Source of the DNA: Cardinalis cardinalis
Taxonomy: Eukaryota > Chordata > Aves > Passeriformes > Cardinalidae
Reading direction: 5' to 3'
DNA: 64,000 nt
NCBI GenBank assembly: GCA_014549065.1
Contig: JACDOX010000111.1
Location: 1,610,882 to 1,674,881 of the forward strand
Within the stretch, counting starts at the first letter, position 1, and each line of letters begins with the position of its first letter. Under the pieces are notes generated by a model. The model had not been told where the DNA came from. It made no database searches and saw only the letters and a list, made by a program, of their open reading frames with translations. Positions 25,352 through 35,965 of this stretch are shown piece after piece. A program made the position numbers and the translations under genes.

Positions 25352-25405
25352 GCCGTGCCCTGCCGTGCCCTGCCGTGCCCGTGTGCCCGCGCCGCGCCGC
25401 GCCGC
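25352..25405. repeat. GC-rich 10-bp and 5-bp tandem repeats beside the donor
   Basis: GCCGTGCCCT-type units occur three times (25,352-25,380), then a short bridge, then three GCCGC units (25,391-25,405). The GCCGC run touches the GTGAGT splice donor at 25,406-25,411. Read on the TSPAN7 sense strand, four GGG runs at 25,388-25,358 are separated by 5, 7 and 7 bases, matching the canonical quadruplex pattern G3N1-7. Confidence 0.88.
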
Positions 25406-25411
25406 ACTCAC
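25406..25411 (-). other. TSPAN7: 5' splice donor of TSPAN7 exon 1
   Basis: On the minus strand the codon for Trp27 (TGG) is followed directly by GTGAGT, the consensus donor. The intron is phase 0, splitting the protein inside the first membrane segment after Phe-Val-Phe-Trp, where the human exon 1 also ends as I recall it. Confidence 0.93.
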
Positions 25412-25492
25412 CCAGAACACGAAGGAGTAGATGATGAGGAGGGTTTTCAGACACGTTATCACGGGTTTGGTCTCCATTCTCCTCGATGCCAT
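25412..25492 (-). CDS. TSPAN7: TSPAN7 coding exon 1 (tetraspanin-7, N-terminal part)
   Basis: This 81-bp exon encodes the first 27 residues of tetraspanin-7 (also TM4SF2/CD231), a four-pass membrane protein of neurons and endocrine cells that organises membrane microdomains. The residues include METKPVITCLKTLLIIY and SFVFW and, as I recall it, agree with the human N terminus. Residues 1-10 are cytoplasmic, Cys14 is a membrane-proximal cysteine of the kind that is palmitoylated in tetraspanins, and residues from about 15 begin membrane segment 1. The first ATG has A at -3 and G at +4; Met6 is also in a good context, so a start five residues later is possible. The exon ends at TGG|GTGAGT, phase 0. 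The rest of the protein (large extracellular loop with the CCG motif, three further membrane segments) lies outside the window. Confidence 0.95.
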
Positions 25493-25690
25493 AATACTGA
25501 GATCCCGGCTGCAGGCTGGGCGCGGGAGGAGGCGGAGGAGGAGGGAGGGAAGGGGGAGGGAGAAGGGAGCGGGGGGCGGAGGGAGGTGAGCTCAGCGCCC
25601 GGCTGCCGCGGCCGGGCTCACCGCGCCTCCTGCTGCCGCCCGGGGACCCCCGCCCGGGCACCGGGCTCCAGCATGTGCAGGGGTGGCATT
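25493..25690 (-). promoter_or_regulatory. TSPAN7: TSPAN7 5'UTR and probable core promoter
   Basis: Upstream of the ATG, the minus strand reads through CAGCCTGCAGCCGGGATCTC and then a strongly pyrimidine-rich tract at about 25,587-25,524, before GC-rich sequence with many CpGs. As RNA the leader would be rich in C and U; the opposite strand is a dense run of GGAGG and GGGAGG. CU-rich leaders are known binding sites for poly(C)-binding proteins, but binding here is inference. The upstream limit is set only by the end of GC-rich sequence, since the transcription start is unknown. Confidence 0.65.
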
Positions 25691-25790
25691 TATCTCAGGG
25701 ATGGGGGGAGTTGAGGTATTGAAAGATGAGGTGAAACACACCCCCCGGCCGCCCCGGTTTCTCGGGAAGATGCTCGGAGGCGTCGCTTGG

Positions 25791-28700
25791 GCTGCTCAGG
25801 GGTTTGGGGATGGAGGCGCTGCACGGTCGGAGCTGCAGAGGGAATTGCCCNTACGGGAGAAAACATCCTTCAGTGTCACGATTAAAATGTGTGTTCCTGC
25901 AAGCTTCAAAGGTCTGGAGAGCACAGCAAGGGCAAGAAGCACAGGTTTGACGATGCTCCGGTCGCAGCCACGCAGGCTGGCTGAGCAAGAGCTCTGCACC
26001 GAAGCCATTTGAGGGACCGGGGCTCCCCCAGCTCTCCGCCTGTGCCGTGCCTCTTCTGCAGCTCTAGTGCAGGTGACTGTGTGGAGAATGNCAGAGCTGT
26101 GACCTATGGACGGTGCCTTAAAAGAGCCTGGCCCCTAGCCTTGGCTTCTTGTCAGCCTCGAATCTGAGCTCTATGCTAAAACTCCTCTGGACATTGAACC
26201 CCAGCTATTCTGATCAGGAACCTCACACTTCTATGCCTTTGAGATCCCCAGCTTCAGCTGGGGCAGAGCTGAGGGACGGCACAGCCCGGAGAGGGCACAG
26301 GGCTCCCGAGAGAGCCTGCTCCTCCTCCTTGTCACCGCAGCCACCACTGGGGAATCCAGCAAGGGGTGGACAGCAGGGAAATGACCCAGCTGGTCTGGGC
26401 ATGGAAAAGGAGCCGATCCTGCAGAGCCCTGGCAGCAAAGCAGCGGAGTGGGAATAAAAAGGCCTGTGGGCTGGCTGCCTCCGGGAAAGCATGGCCAGAA
26501 TGAGGGCACACATGTGCCTCGGCAGCCCAGGCNGCTGCGCCAGGACCGTGGGCAGGCACACAGGGGATGCCTTCGGGGCTTTCTCTGTTGTTCACATTTT
26601 GGGGGAGGTTATGTGTGCAGGGGAGTGGATGCCGGAGCACTGTGTGTCCCTCCTGAGTGGTGTGGCTGCACACAAAGCAGGGATCTGANTTATGCCTTTA
26701 ACTGCATTAAAATCTAAACAAGGTCAACACTAAACAGTGAATCTCCTCAAGCTACAGAAGTAATGGAGTTGGTGCAGCTGAGACATATCAAAGTGATGAA
26801 ACAGCCCTTGCCATTCAAGAGACAGTGTTTGAAAAACAGTGAGAAAAAAATGGTTCCTGAGCAAGTGCTTTTGTAATATGCAGAAGTTTTGCCATGAAGA
26901 CTGATGCNGGATTTTGCTGGGTTTAACTTATGACTTTTAGAGCTGTATGCCTACTGTTTCCCAAAACAATAAAGGCATCTAAAAGATGCTTGGAGAGGGA
27001 GAATTCTGCAGGAGATATGGGGGTTTTTTTAAGCAATCACCACTTTTGTGGAAAATTCAGATGACAGGTGCATAAATCTTTATTGGCTTGGCCATTAAAA
27101 TGTAAATAAGTGCACTAACTGCAAAAAATTGTATTGACACTAACAGCAGTTATAAATATTCACTGTACAAAAATTACACTAAGATTTTTGACAGAAAATA
27201 GCTCTAAGCTGGAGAATTCTCTTCCTTCCTCTCACACATGGGCTGTAGAAAAATAAATGCTGCTGTCACAGCCCAGGGGACAGCAGCCATTTATTTCAGT
27301 AGCTATGGTTATACTTCCCCTCCCCTTCAGGTNTTTTTAAGAAAGCATGAAACAAACTATAATATCAATCAGAATGGATATTTTGGTAGATGTTGGTTTT
27401 GACAAAGACTCACATTTTCTGCCAATAGCATGTGATTTTAGGTCACTCTGTCCCATAGTGCCTAATTTGGGATACATCCCCTGAGTCTTCTCAGAAGGAT
27501 GTGTTGGGGATCTAAACTGAATGAGTGCCTACAAAGCCTCCCTTGACAGTGCTGTTAAAACTCANAGGATTTTGCACCAGGGAACCAGAGAGAAAACAGA
27601 GGAGCAAGAAGAAAATTCCACACCAGGAAATACAGCTCCTTTTTTCCCCAAATGTCAGGCCCTGGAGGGGATGATGTCCTGAGGACTGAGAAACAGAGGC
27701 TCCATGATATCTCCACCTGAGCCTACAGTCTTCTCCTGAGGATGCCTTTGGAGGAACTCTGAGTTGCTTTTTGGCATGCAGTCAAGGAGGATATACTTTA
27801 TTGGATGTAGATGCAAATTTTGGATTAAAAATGAGAATGTCTGAACAGAGCTGAACAAAAATCTGCCTGATTACAGCAAATACCATTAAAATATGACAAG
27901 AGCACCGAGCCATCAAACATTTTAGGCTTAAATGGAATTACTGAACAATTGCTAGCCTTTATGTGTGGCTTGGAAACACATCTACCTTTTAAAAATATTT
28001 TTATCGTAGTTTTGCAGATTTGGGAGGGCAGATTCTCAAGTATTACTTGAACAAAATCAAAGCAAGCCTTTCTAAAGCAAAATACATTTTCAGTTCTGTA
28101 ATCCACGTTTNCAAAGTTGGGAACATAATTGCTCTTCCCATCTCCCCACAGAGAGAACATTCTTGTAGCTATTCAAAACAGGACATTTTTGCCTAACTGT
28201 GTCATTTGAAAAATATTTCTTTAAAACACTGGCAGTTTGCAGGGGTTTCTTCTACAATCTATAAGCTTGTATTTCTTCATAATGCACAGGGAATATCCTG
28301 TCTTAATAAGNCTGTTTGCAAAGCAAGAGTCTAGAAGGAGCTCCTTCATCCCTTGGCAGAGCATTCAAAGTGAAAATGAGGACTTCCATCCTTACCTGGA
28401 GCTGATCTTGGCTATTTGATGGGTAAATAACTACTTTCTGGGGGTAGTGGAGGAAAAATGTAAAGGTCTCGCACTCTTCTGCAATTACAGCAGGTGAGAA
28501 ATGTGGTGCTTTGTTCTCTTCATGCCCATTCTGGCCTTTCACAGATTTGCTGTGGTGCTGTTGAATGTGAAGGCAGCAACCTCTGCTATCCTTTATTGGG
28601 CATTCAGGCTTGTAATCCGCACTCACTTCATCCTCCCTGGAGAGCAGAGGTTTGAGGGATTTTTTTGTCCTTTTCTCATTCCCCCTGTCTCCCTGTGACC

Positions 28701-31126
28701 TGCCAGTGGCTGTCCTCAGCTGGCAGAGCCTGCATCACTCCNTTGCAGAGTAACCACAAACTTTGTGGCAAAATGCAGGAAGCAGGAGGAAAAACAAGTG
28801 TCTGACAATTTTGCTGCACTCATGGGTCCCAGGTCAGCTCAGGCAACTCTGTACAGGTCCCACTGACACTTCTGCACCATGCATCATTCAGCTCTCACCC
28901 ACACAGCAGCCAGTTTGTCANATGGCTGGTGGCACACTTGTCACATGGCTGGCGGCTGCATGCTTTTGGCAGNTGCACCAGTGGGACCAAGCTGCCAGGC
29001 CCAGGCCCCAGAGTGTGTTTTCTAAAGATGCCTCAGGCTTTATGGGTCCCCNGGGAAGAAATGTGGGGTACAAAACCAGTGCTAGAGAGTGATTTTCCAG
29101 AAAAGAGCCTGTAAGGAGATGAATGTAGTGTTGACAAAGTCANCCAAGGTATTTCCATTTACCCCAACTTGGAAGGAAAGGCCCAGTCTCCTGCAGCACA
29201 GGCATAAGGGAGCACACACAGACACCAGCTTCAGAATTTGGCAACACATATGAGTTAGGATGAANTTCATATTCAGCACTGATTCAACATAAAGGGCTCA
29301 TGGGATGGCTCTGCAGTATTGAGATGGTGGTGCTGACCCTGATGGGCAGCAGTACCTGTTTGCAGAGGAATCAGCAATGTTAGGAAACTTTCTTAAACCT
29401 TTTAAGAAGGTCTTAGGATGCTTTGTAGGAAGCACCTCATGCTTTATGAATGATGCTCAGTTTTCGCTCTAATGTTAGGCCAAAAAGAGAAGTCCTTTAT
29501 CCTGNTTCCCCTCAGAGCAGGCATGTAATATCTGGCTTTTATCAGTAACTTTGATACAAATAAGCTTTTCATAACTCTTCATATTTCTCTGCCCTAATTT
29601 AGAAGGGAAGTTTACAGCTGTTTTGTAGGCAGGTATTTCTCATGGCCTGTGATGACTTTCCTGATTACTCCAAAGCTTTGTGAAATGTCCTCTTGAAGGG
29701 AATGGAACAGAAATACATTTGTGACTAAGCATAACTACCACAACAGGATAAATTAAGATCACCAGCATTTACAGAGGGAGGGTGGAGGACTTGGAAAAGA
29801 TAAGAGGTCAGAGAGCAGAAAAATACACAAAGGGCATATAAACACACAAAGAGCAGGTCTATGTTATTTCAGGAGAAGCATTATTACATCTCCAGATGAT
29901 GGGAGTTTTGACACACAGCAAGAAAAATGGAGCCATGCAATTTTATTATCTTCATCTTTAGCAATAAAGTGACAATTAACCCTGCACATTTGCCAAGTCN
30001 CTCAAATTACTTTGTCACACTGTATTTTCTCTGTTTTTTCTTTTCTTTGTAGTTATGAGTAACAACACCAGATTCTCTCTTGTGTATCCCTGGAATACCT
30101 GGACATTTTCTTAAGGTCAGTAGGTAATTTACGAGAATCTTGGGAGGAATTAGATAATTTCTTCTTCTGGAAGGATCAATGTGAGGGGCCAAGAAACACC
30201 TATGAGGTCCCCTTTTTCCATGGTTTTCTGTTATTTAGCTTCTGTCAAGGAGTGTGGTGGGCTGCACTGGGTAAAACTGTGAGCACCAAAGCATTCAGTG
30301 CTGTTTTTATTTTCCTCCTTCTCCTTTCTTGACTGTGCCATGAATTGTTTCCACTAGATTTCTCTTTTGTCTGCCCTGAAGCAAAAGCAGGCAGAGCTCG
30401 GCCTCTTCTCCAGTGCTGGCAGAAGTTACCCATTGTCATGGCTGGTCTGTGAGAGTTTGCANAAGGAACAGGGGCAGGAGAGCAAATCCCAGCTTTTCTG
30501 TCTGCAGCAATCCCCCAACAGGACAGACACAGGCTCCTGACTGACGTGGGAACGTCTGGCTGGATCCTGTGCGGTGTTTTCTGGGCTGGGTAAGACTCTG
30601 GTCAGCCTGGCACCTGCAAGGACCTGCCAGGCCCTGGACCTTGGCTCTGACAGCAGCCACAGGTGGTGGCACATGGACATCTTGCCNGGGGTGCTCCTAC
30701 TCTCGTTGCCCCAGCTGCAGACTGTGGATGTTTTGTGTCAGCCATAAGAGTGTTCACAGCCTTTCAGCAGAGACCGCTCCCGTTTGGAAACAGGTTTGGG
30801 NAAACTTCGCTTTCCCCTGAGGCTTGCTTTTCCTTGTACGCATCTCAGGCCGAGTTCCAGAGGAAAGGAAACCATAACCTAAGTCTTGGAAAGGGAATTC
30901 TGGGTGTCCTCAGCTTATGGGCAGTGGGATGGGGAAAGCTCAGGAGTGAGACAGCTGATGGAGCCCGGGCAGCGTGGGTGCTGCTGAGGGAGGTCAAGGT
31001 GTGGAGTGTGATAGTCCAGGGGACAATGTGAAGAGCACCACAGAGGCTATGGCAACACCAAGAGCTCTTTAATAAATAGCCATGCTCAAGGTAAAATTAG
31101 TATATAATCATAAAATTATTATATAA
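25791..31126. other. Upstream flank of TSPAN7, no genes recognised
   Basis: CpG density falls after about 25.8 kb and the sequence becomes ordinary unique-looking DNA. The stretch around 27,060-27,200 is AT-rich and could be a conserved element, but this is a guess. In mammals OTC lies upstream of TSPAN7 in the same orientation; I looked for OTC-like minus-strand exons and did not see any. Confidence 0.4.
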
Positions 31127-31166
31127 TCATTGTGTACATATCATAATCATATCCTGTACACAATGA
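31127..31166. repeat. 11-bp inverted repeat in AT-rich DNA
   Basis: TCATTGTGTAC (31,127-31,137) and its exact reverse complement GTACACAATGA (31,156-31,166) flank 18 bases. The surroundings are rich in ATAATCAT motifs. It could be a degraded terminal pair of a small DNA transposon or a chance palindrome. Confidence 0.75.
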
Positions 31167-32093
31167 AAGGAATTGGAGGTACACTGCATGGGTTTTGATC
31201 CAATGTGTTTTCTCTCTGGTGTCTAATTTTCCTTCTCCTCCTCTAAACAATGGCTCCTCTTCTTGTCTTCAAAAAATGAGATGATTGATTTTTAAAGCTG
31301 CCATGTATCTAACAACAATTTGCTAGTGATGAGAAGAGAGAAAATGACAACAAAATTGTAGCATGTTTTACTAAATAGAATTATGCTGTATCAAGCAATA
31401 ACATTTTAAAAAACAATTCATTACAGGTAAAGTGTAGGACAACAAATCTTAAAACAACCAAAGAAACAAGACTGATACTTAGAGCACATCCTGTACCCAC
31501 ATCAGTGCCAGTGCAGGCAAAGTTCTTGTTTTTCAGGGACAGCCTGTTGCATGTAGCATGCAGGTATCTCTTACATGAGCACACTAAAGCTCTGCCTCCA
31601 GCTCAGGGGCTCAGCTGCTCTTTGTGGAGCAGACTCCTTCCCTGTGCTGCTGGGGAATGGAGCAGAACTGCTCACTCAGACCCTGCCTGTTTCTTGGCTC
31701 AGCTGGAGGTGGACGAGAGCAGCTCTGCTTCCCTTGTGCAGGATTTTCTTGCCTNGTGCCCACATCCCTTCCTTCTGGAGGAGCAATCTGTTCTCAGAGA
31801 CACCCACTGCTTGTCCCTGTCAGCTCCCTCAGTGAGCAGCNTCCTTTCCTCCACAGGCACCCAGCAATTCCCTGAGCCTTTGGGTGAGGAGCTCTGCTCC
31901 TCTAAGACACATTTGTGTCTCAATTTGTGCCAGTCTGCCAAGCACAGCCTGTCTGACCCTGAGCACACCCTCCTGATCCTCCTGGGGTTTGGACTGCTTG
32001 GGCTTGGGGCCAGCTGAGGTGAGGGGTGCAGGTGTCCCATCTTGAATCAAGCCTTTGGGAAAGCTCTGTGAGAAGCCTTGGTGGAGATGGAAG
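31167..32093. other. Unannotated upstream flank
   Basis: Unique-looking DNA. The open frame at about 31,505-32,017 on the plus strand has no recognisable domain and ends beside the pentanucleotide array; it is not called as a gene. Confidence 0.35.
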
Positions 32094-32488
32094 GCCTCTC
32101 CTCTCCTCTCCTCNNNNNNNNNNNNNNNNNNNNNNNNNNNNNNNNNNNNNNNNNNNNNNNNNNNNNNNNNNNNNNNNNNNNNNNNNNNNNNNNNNNNNNN
32201 NNNNNNNNNNNNNNNNNNNNNNNNNNNNNNNNNNNNNNNNNNNNNNNNNNNNNNNNNNNNNNNNNNNNNNNNNNNNNNNNNNNNNNNNNNNNNNNNNNNN
32301 NNNNNNNNNNNNNNNNNNNNNNNNNNNNNNNNNNNNNNNNNNNNNNNNNNNNNNNNNNNNNNNNNNNNNNNNNNNNNNNNNNNNNNNNNNNNNNNNNNNN
32401 NNNNNNNNNNNNNNNNNNNNNNNNNNNNNNNNNNNNNNNNNNNCTCCTCTCCTCTCCTCTCCTCTCCTCTCCTCTCCTCTCCTCTCCC
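32094..32488 (+). repeat. (CCTCT)n microsatellite containing an assembly gap
   Basis: Perfect CCTCT pentanucleotide repeats run into a block of 330 N (32,114-32,443) from both sides, about 20 bp on the left and about 45 bp on the right. The gap is therefore most likely unassembled pentanucleotide array. Its real length is unknown, because N blocks are estimates. Open frames crossing it are meaningless. Confidence 0.92.
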
Positions 32489-33296
32489 CAGGAATCAAGT
32501 AAGGCTTTCCTTTTTAAGGATGCTTAGTGGAGGCTGATAAAACTTTTATTGATTTATTGCCTTTGAAATCTGGGATGTCCATGTTTTTCCTAAGTTGTAT
32601 GTATTTGTTAAAATTTCTTCTTTTTCTGGACAACCCCCCAGAAAGATACCTGCATTAGGAACTGAGATAAATAGTTTATTGACTCATTTGAAATACTTTT
32701 AATGATGTCATTTGTATCCAATACTCAATTTCATACAGCAAAAGAGAACATAAAACGAGGGCTGCAGAAACCTCGCCACAACCACACCCTGTGGAAACAA
32801 TCTCTGCAGAACCCCCTGCATTGTCCAGCTCTCCCTGGAGCTTCTGACCCAAGAACCCCAGGTCAGTACCAGAACATCCCAGGGCATGCTGGCCCCATGG
32901 ATGAGGGACACAAAGCCTGCCCTCAGCCCCAGTGACACTCGTGTGGAATGTCCCCTGTGGGGAAGGAGAGCTCAGCAAGTCTCTTACTCATCACTTTGGT
33001 ACCTGAGAACCNGCAGGCTTTAGGAAGTGAAGTCTCTCTGGCTCTCCTCTTTTTCCATGTCAGTGTTTTCCTTCCNCCTTGCATTTTGCAGCCCTCTCCA
33101 AGCCCAGCCCAGCCTGCAGACCTGCACAGGATCTTTCATCCCTCAGATCCCTTAGGGAGGTTGTCNTGTGGCAGCTCCATGATGTCCACAAGGAGCTACA
33201 AGGGCTGCACCAGTCACACAAACCCAAATTGTGGGGTACCTGNTGCCAATTCCCCAACTTCTGGGACTCTGGCTGAGCCCTCCCAGNGGGCTCCCC
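32489..33296. other. Unannotated flank beside an LTR
   Basis: No coding feature recognised. The part next to the LTR (about 33,060-33,296) could be internal ERV sequence or ordinary flank; no primer-binding site or retroviral motif was seen. Confidence 0.3.
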
Positions 33297-33840
33297 TGTC
33301 GGGAGAGACCCTCCTGGAGTGGTCTTNTGNCAGGAAAGAGAGACNCACTGGATTTTTTCAGTCTTCAGGTTCTTGTTTATTGTTATCTTAGCTGGAGTTT
33401 TGCACACTNTCCACACCAGGCTCAGNGCACTGGAAAAGCACCACAAAAATGGCCAACAGTCTCTTGTTCCAAAGTCTTTTAAAACTAAACTATCCTGTTA
33501 AGAGCTGACATCTAGATTATTTCCCTTTTAACCCAATTACTGATCCCCAACAGCCTGCAACTTTTCCACCCAATTACAAAATGCCNCCCAAACCCATGGA
33601 GAAGAAGGAAGAAGCAGCATGAAGAAGAAACCCAGGACAACACCCTGTGCCCTCCATCTTGCTTCCATCCACAACATACTAATAATCCCAAATCTAAATT
33701 TCTCACCAAGTGAAACACCTACACTACTCTCTACAATCTACTTCACACTTTTGTGGATTCCAGTCTATCTTGAGGTTTAGGAAACTTTCTCCATGAATGA
33801 GGGTGAAAGTCAGTGCTGCCCTGGGGGTCAGGGCACCCCA
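33297..33840 (-). mobile_element. Endogenous retrovirus LTR (minus orientation)
   Basis: On the minus strand the block runs from TGGGGTGCCCTGACC near 33,840 through CTTTCACCCTCATTC, GGGATTATTAGTATGTTGTG and CTTTTCCAGTGC to an AATAAACAAGAACCTGAAG region and a CCCGACA end near 33,297. This order and these motifs resemble a songbird ERVL-type LTR I recall. The AATAAA is in the position expected of an LTR polyadenylation signal. Exact ends are uncertain and no target duplication is visible. Six N calls fall inside it. Confidence 0.68.
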
Positions 33841-35684
33841 GANCAGACAGAGAAATATTCCTAGTGCCCTGGGTTTCCACACCCAACTAGATTGTAAACT
33901 GCCTTTTGCTGGGTTCTGGTGACTTCACAAGCCCAGCAAGGAACTCTATGATCCTTATGAATCACTGACATTGTGTTATTTCCATGCAGGAGCAGGACAA
34001 TTACGACACAGGGTGAGTGCACCAGTGAAGGGGTACCATAAGGAAAGACTTCCCCATTTCCATGCAGGAGTAAAAGAACCAGGCACACCTTTCTGGGATG
34101 TGTTTTGATGCAGGGTTTGGCACTTAGTGCCTGGATAACATTACTCACCTTCAGAGCTGTGCTGCAGTCAGTACAGTAGTATCAAATAAAATAAAAAGTT
34201 CTACATTTGCTTTCTCCTGAAGATTTTTCTGTCAAACTGGGTCAACTTCTAAGTAAAGCAGGAGATCATTTTAGTCTGTCAGCATTGCAAAACTAGCCTG
34301 GTGTTTGAAAATTTGAAAATTACTTGTGCTTGAAAATGATGAGGACTCTGGANTTGGCAGGCAGTACTGTTTAAGATCTAATGGTATATAATTCAAAACC
34401 TGAGCCTTTCTGCTTTGCTGAGCGTACCATTATTTTAGCAAATGTTTGTTTTGGTGAGGTCTTGGGGGTAATATGAGCAAAAGAAAGCTCCATAATGATA
34501 TTTTTTCCAATACTGAAAATAAAAAATAAGCCAACATCTCCTCAGTGTTTTAAGTAGTAGCATTTGCCACCTTTATAAAAATTCTATTATAGACATGGAA
34601 ACAGATCATAAAACTGCTCTGCCCAGATCTGCAGGGGAATCAAACAGATGGCAGATCCCACTGCAGTTTGGATGAAGATTTCATAGCTAGATATGCAAGA
34701 GAATAGTCAAGGTCAGTGATGAGGTGAAAACCATGCTCAGATTTTTTTCAGCTCTGTGGCATGTACATCCTTCTCACACATTTAGAGGAAATGCACCAAA
34801 GCCAGAAATGTTTTCACAACGAGGAGCAAATGCCCTTAGTGTAAGAGAATANTGCAACAGGGAAACCATGTGCTTGCTTAATGGTTGTTTCTTAAATTAA
34901 AATTAAAACTATTTTTTCAAAATTTTTGTGTATGTGCAAATATGTATTTTTTAAATTCAGTTAAATCTGAAGGTGGTCATACACCAGATTGTAAATTATA
35001 AAATATTTGTGAATTTTGGCAACCAAAATGATTCTCAAATAAGGATTATTGTTATTCAATCAGTTCTGGGACCAACATGCATGTGGAACTCAGCAGATGA
35101 TTTTTTTTTCCTCCATGCTTCTGTCTTTTATGCCCTCACAAATGTCTGAATTGAGAAGTTGTGGCTTTAAATGGAAAACTTCCTCCCTGATTTGCTGTAT
35201 TCTTTTAAAAACAAAAACCCCAAGCAATCTAGTTTGTGATATACATCAGGCTCAGCTACACAGATCTGGAGGCTGCATTTCTCTCTTGTTTATGCCATCA
35301 GTCTGGTTTTAGTTAATTTTCATTTCCAGATGTCTCTTGAGCATGTTGGGTTGTTTTTTTTCCCTTGTGGTTAACAGGATATAAATTACCTTGATAGGAC
35401 AGAGCTGTTTGCTCTGTTTTAGTTGTTTAATTTCTGGATACNTTTTACTGAGCCTGATCCCTCATCATCACAAAATAGATTTTACTGGCGTAGAACATAG
35501 ATTTTACTGCAGTTCTTTACTGGCATGAAATATGCACAACTCAGTGAAGAATCACACTTGCAGTCTGAGTGCTTGTTTTTTGTGTCATTAAAAGGGCACA
35601 AAGACCTGCTCTGGCTGGGCTCAGCTCTCAGAGCTCTGAGGAGCACAAGGACTGCAGGGAGCCTGGCTGAAAGAACAAAGCTGT
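33841..35684. other. Unannotated upstream flank
   Basis: Mostly AT-rich unique-looking DNA. A short direct duplication, ATTTCCATGCAGGAG, occurs at about 33,979 and 34,056. No gene recognised. Confidence 0.35.
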
Positions 35685-35730
35685 GGGAGGCTGACTCCTT
35701 CTTGCTAGGTTGGGATAGCACCTGAGGTGG
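35685..35730 (+). repeat. 46-bp direct repeat, copy 1
   Basis: GGGAGGCTGACTCCTTCTTG and the following 26 bases recur at 35,920-35,965 with about six differences (roughly 87% identity). Together with the 186-bp block between them this looks like a partial tandem duplication with a period near 235 bp. Confidence 0.75.
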
Positions 35731-35916
35731 CAGAGGGCATGTATAACACTGCCAAAATCAAGCTGATGAGTGGCTGTGTCATTGAATTTGGATGCAGAAT
35801 AAGGGTCAGGTTGGGAACAGTCTAGCAATAGGCCATTCATGCAGTCTAAGCAGGATGGGATCAGGGCATTTTGTAATCAACACTTATTGAAGCCCTGTTT
35901 TATTCCAAAACTGCAG
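35731..35916 (+). repeat. 186-bp duplicated block, copy A
   Basis: The block from CAGAGGGCATGTATAACACT to TATTCCAAAACTGCAG is repeated in the same orientation at 37,069-37,253 with about seven or eight differences (about 96% identity). It contains no coding signal. It may be a copy of a low-abundance transposable element or a local segmental duplication. Confidence 0.88.
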
Positions 35917-35919
35917 CCA

Positions 35920-35965
35920 GGGAGGCTGGCTCCTGCTTGCCAGGTTGGGATATCACCTAAGGCGG
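35920..35965 (+). repeat. 46-bp direct repeat, copy 2
   Basis: Second copy of the 46-bp sequence at 35,685-35,730, 235 bp downstream and just after copy A of the 186-bp block. No equivalent follows copy B at 37,253. Confidence 0.75.

Larger units (their letters stand above)
1..25411 (-). other. TSPAN7: TSPAN7 intron 1 (5' part, continues beyond window start)
   Basis: The interval follows the splice donor of TSPAN7 coding exon 1 (donor at 25,411-25,406, minus strand) and runs to the window edge. No sequence resembling TSPAN7 exon 2, which should complete the first membrane segment and encode the small extracellular loop and second membrane segment, was noticed on the minus strand. Intron 1 of this gene is also very long in mammals, so an intron longer than 25 kb is plausible. 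The interval contains LTRs, minisatellites and a CR1 fragment listed separately. The intron assignment is inferred from the exon; an unannotated alternative first exon inside it cannot be excluded. Confidence 0.8.
24480..25790. promoter_or_regulatory. TSPAN7: CpG island spanning the TSPAN7 first exon
   Basis: CpG dinucleotides, rare elsewhere in the window, become dense from about 24,480 and fade after about 25,790. The island covers the 5'UTR and exon 1 of TSPAN7 and roughly 900 bp of the start of intron 1. A CpG-island promoter is expected for this broadly neural membrane protein gene. No strong TATA box is obvious upstream of the leader on the minus strand; the GATAAATG near 25,690-25,697 is a weak candidate. 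The start of transcription cannot be read from the sequence. The extension downstream of the exon is typical of islands at first exons. Confidence 0.85.

Noticed and set aside
1..25411. TSPAN7 exon 2
   Set aside because: No minus-strand segment encoding the expected continuation of membrane segment 1 was noticed; the intron probably extends past the window.
24643..25714. Long open frames of 170-290 codons over the CpG island
   Set aside because: GC-rich DNA has few stops; these frames overlap each other on both strands, and only the TSPAN7 exon has homology and a correct splice donor.
31920..32537. Open frames crossing the gap
   Set aside because: Most of the translation is unknown bases, and the rest is CCTCT repeat.
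33060..33446. Minus-strand open frame of 128 codons as retroviral coding sequence
   Set aside because: Its first part is the LTR end itself and the rest shows no retroviral motif.
33979..34017. A possible tiny exon (CCATGCAG before and GGTGAG after a 22-base open segment)
   Set aside because: The acceptor lacks a convincing pyrimidine tract, the encoded peptide is not recognisable, and the CCATGCAGGAG motif is simply duplicated 77 bp away.
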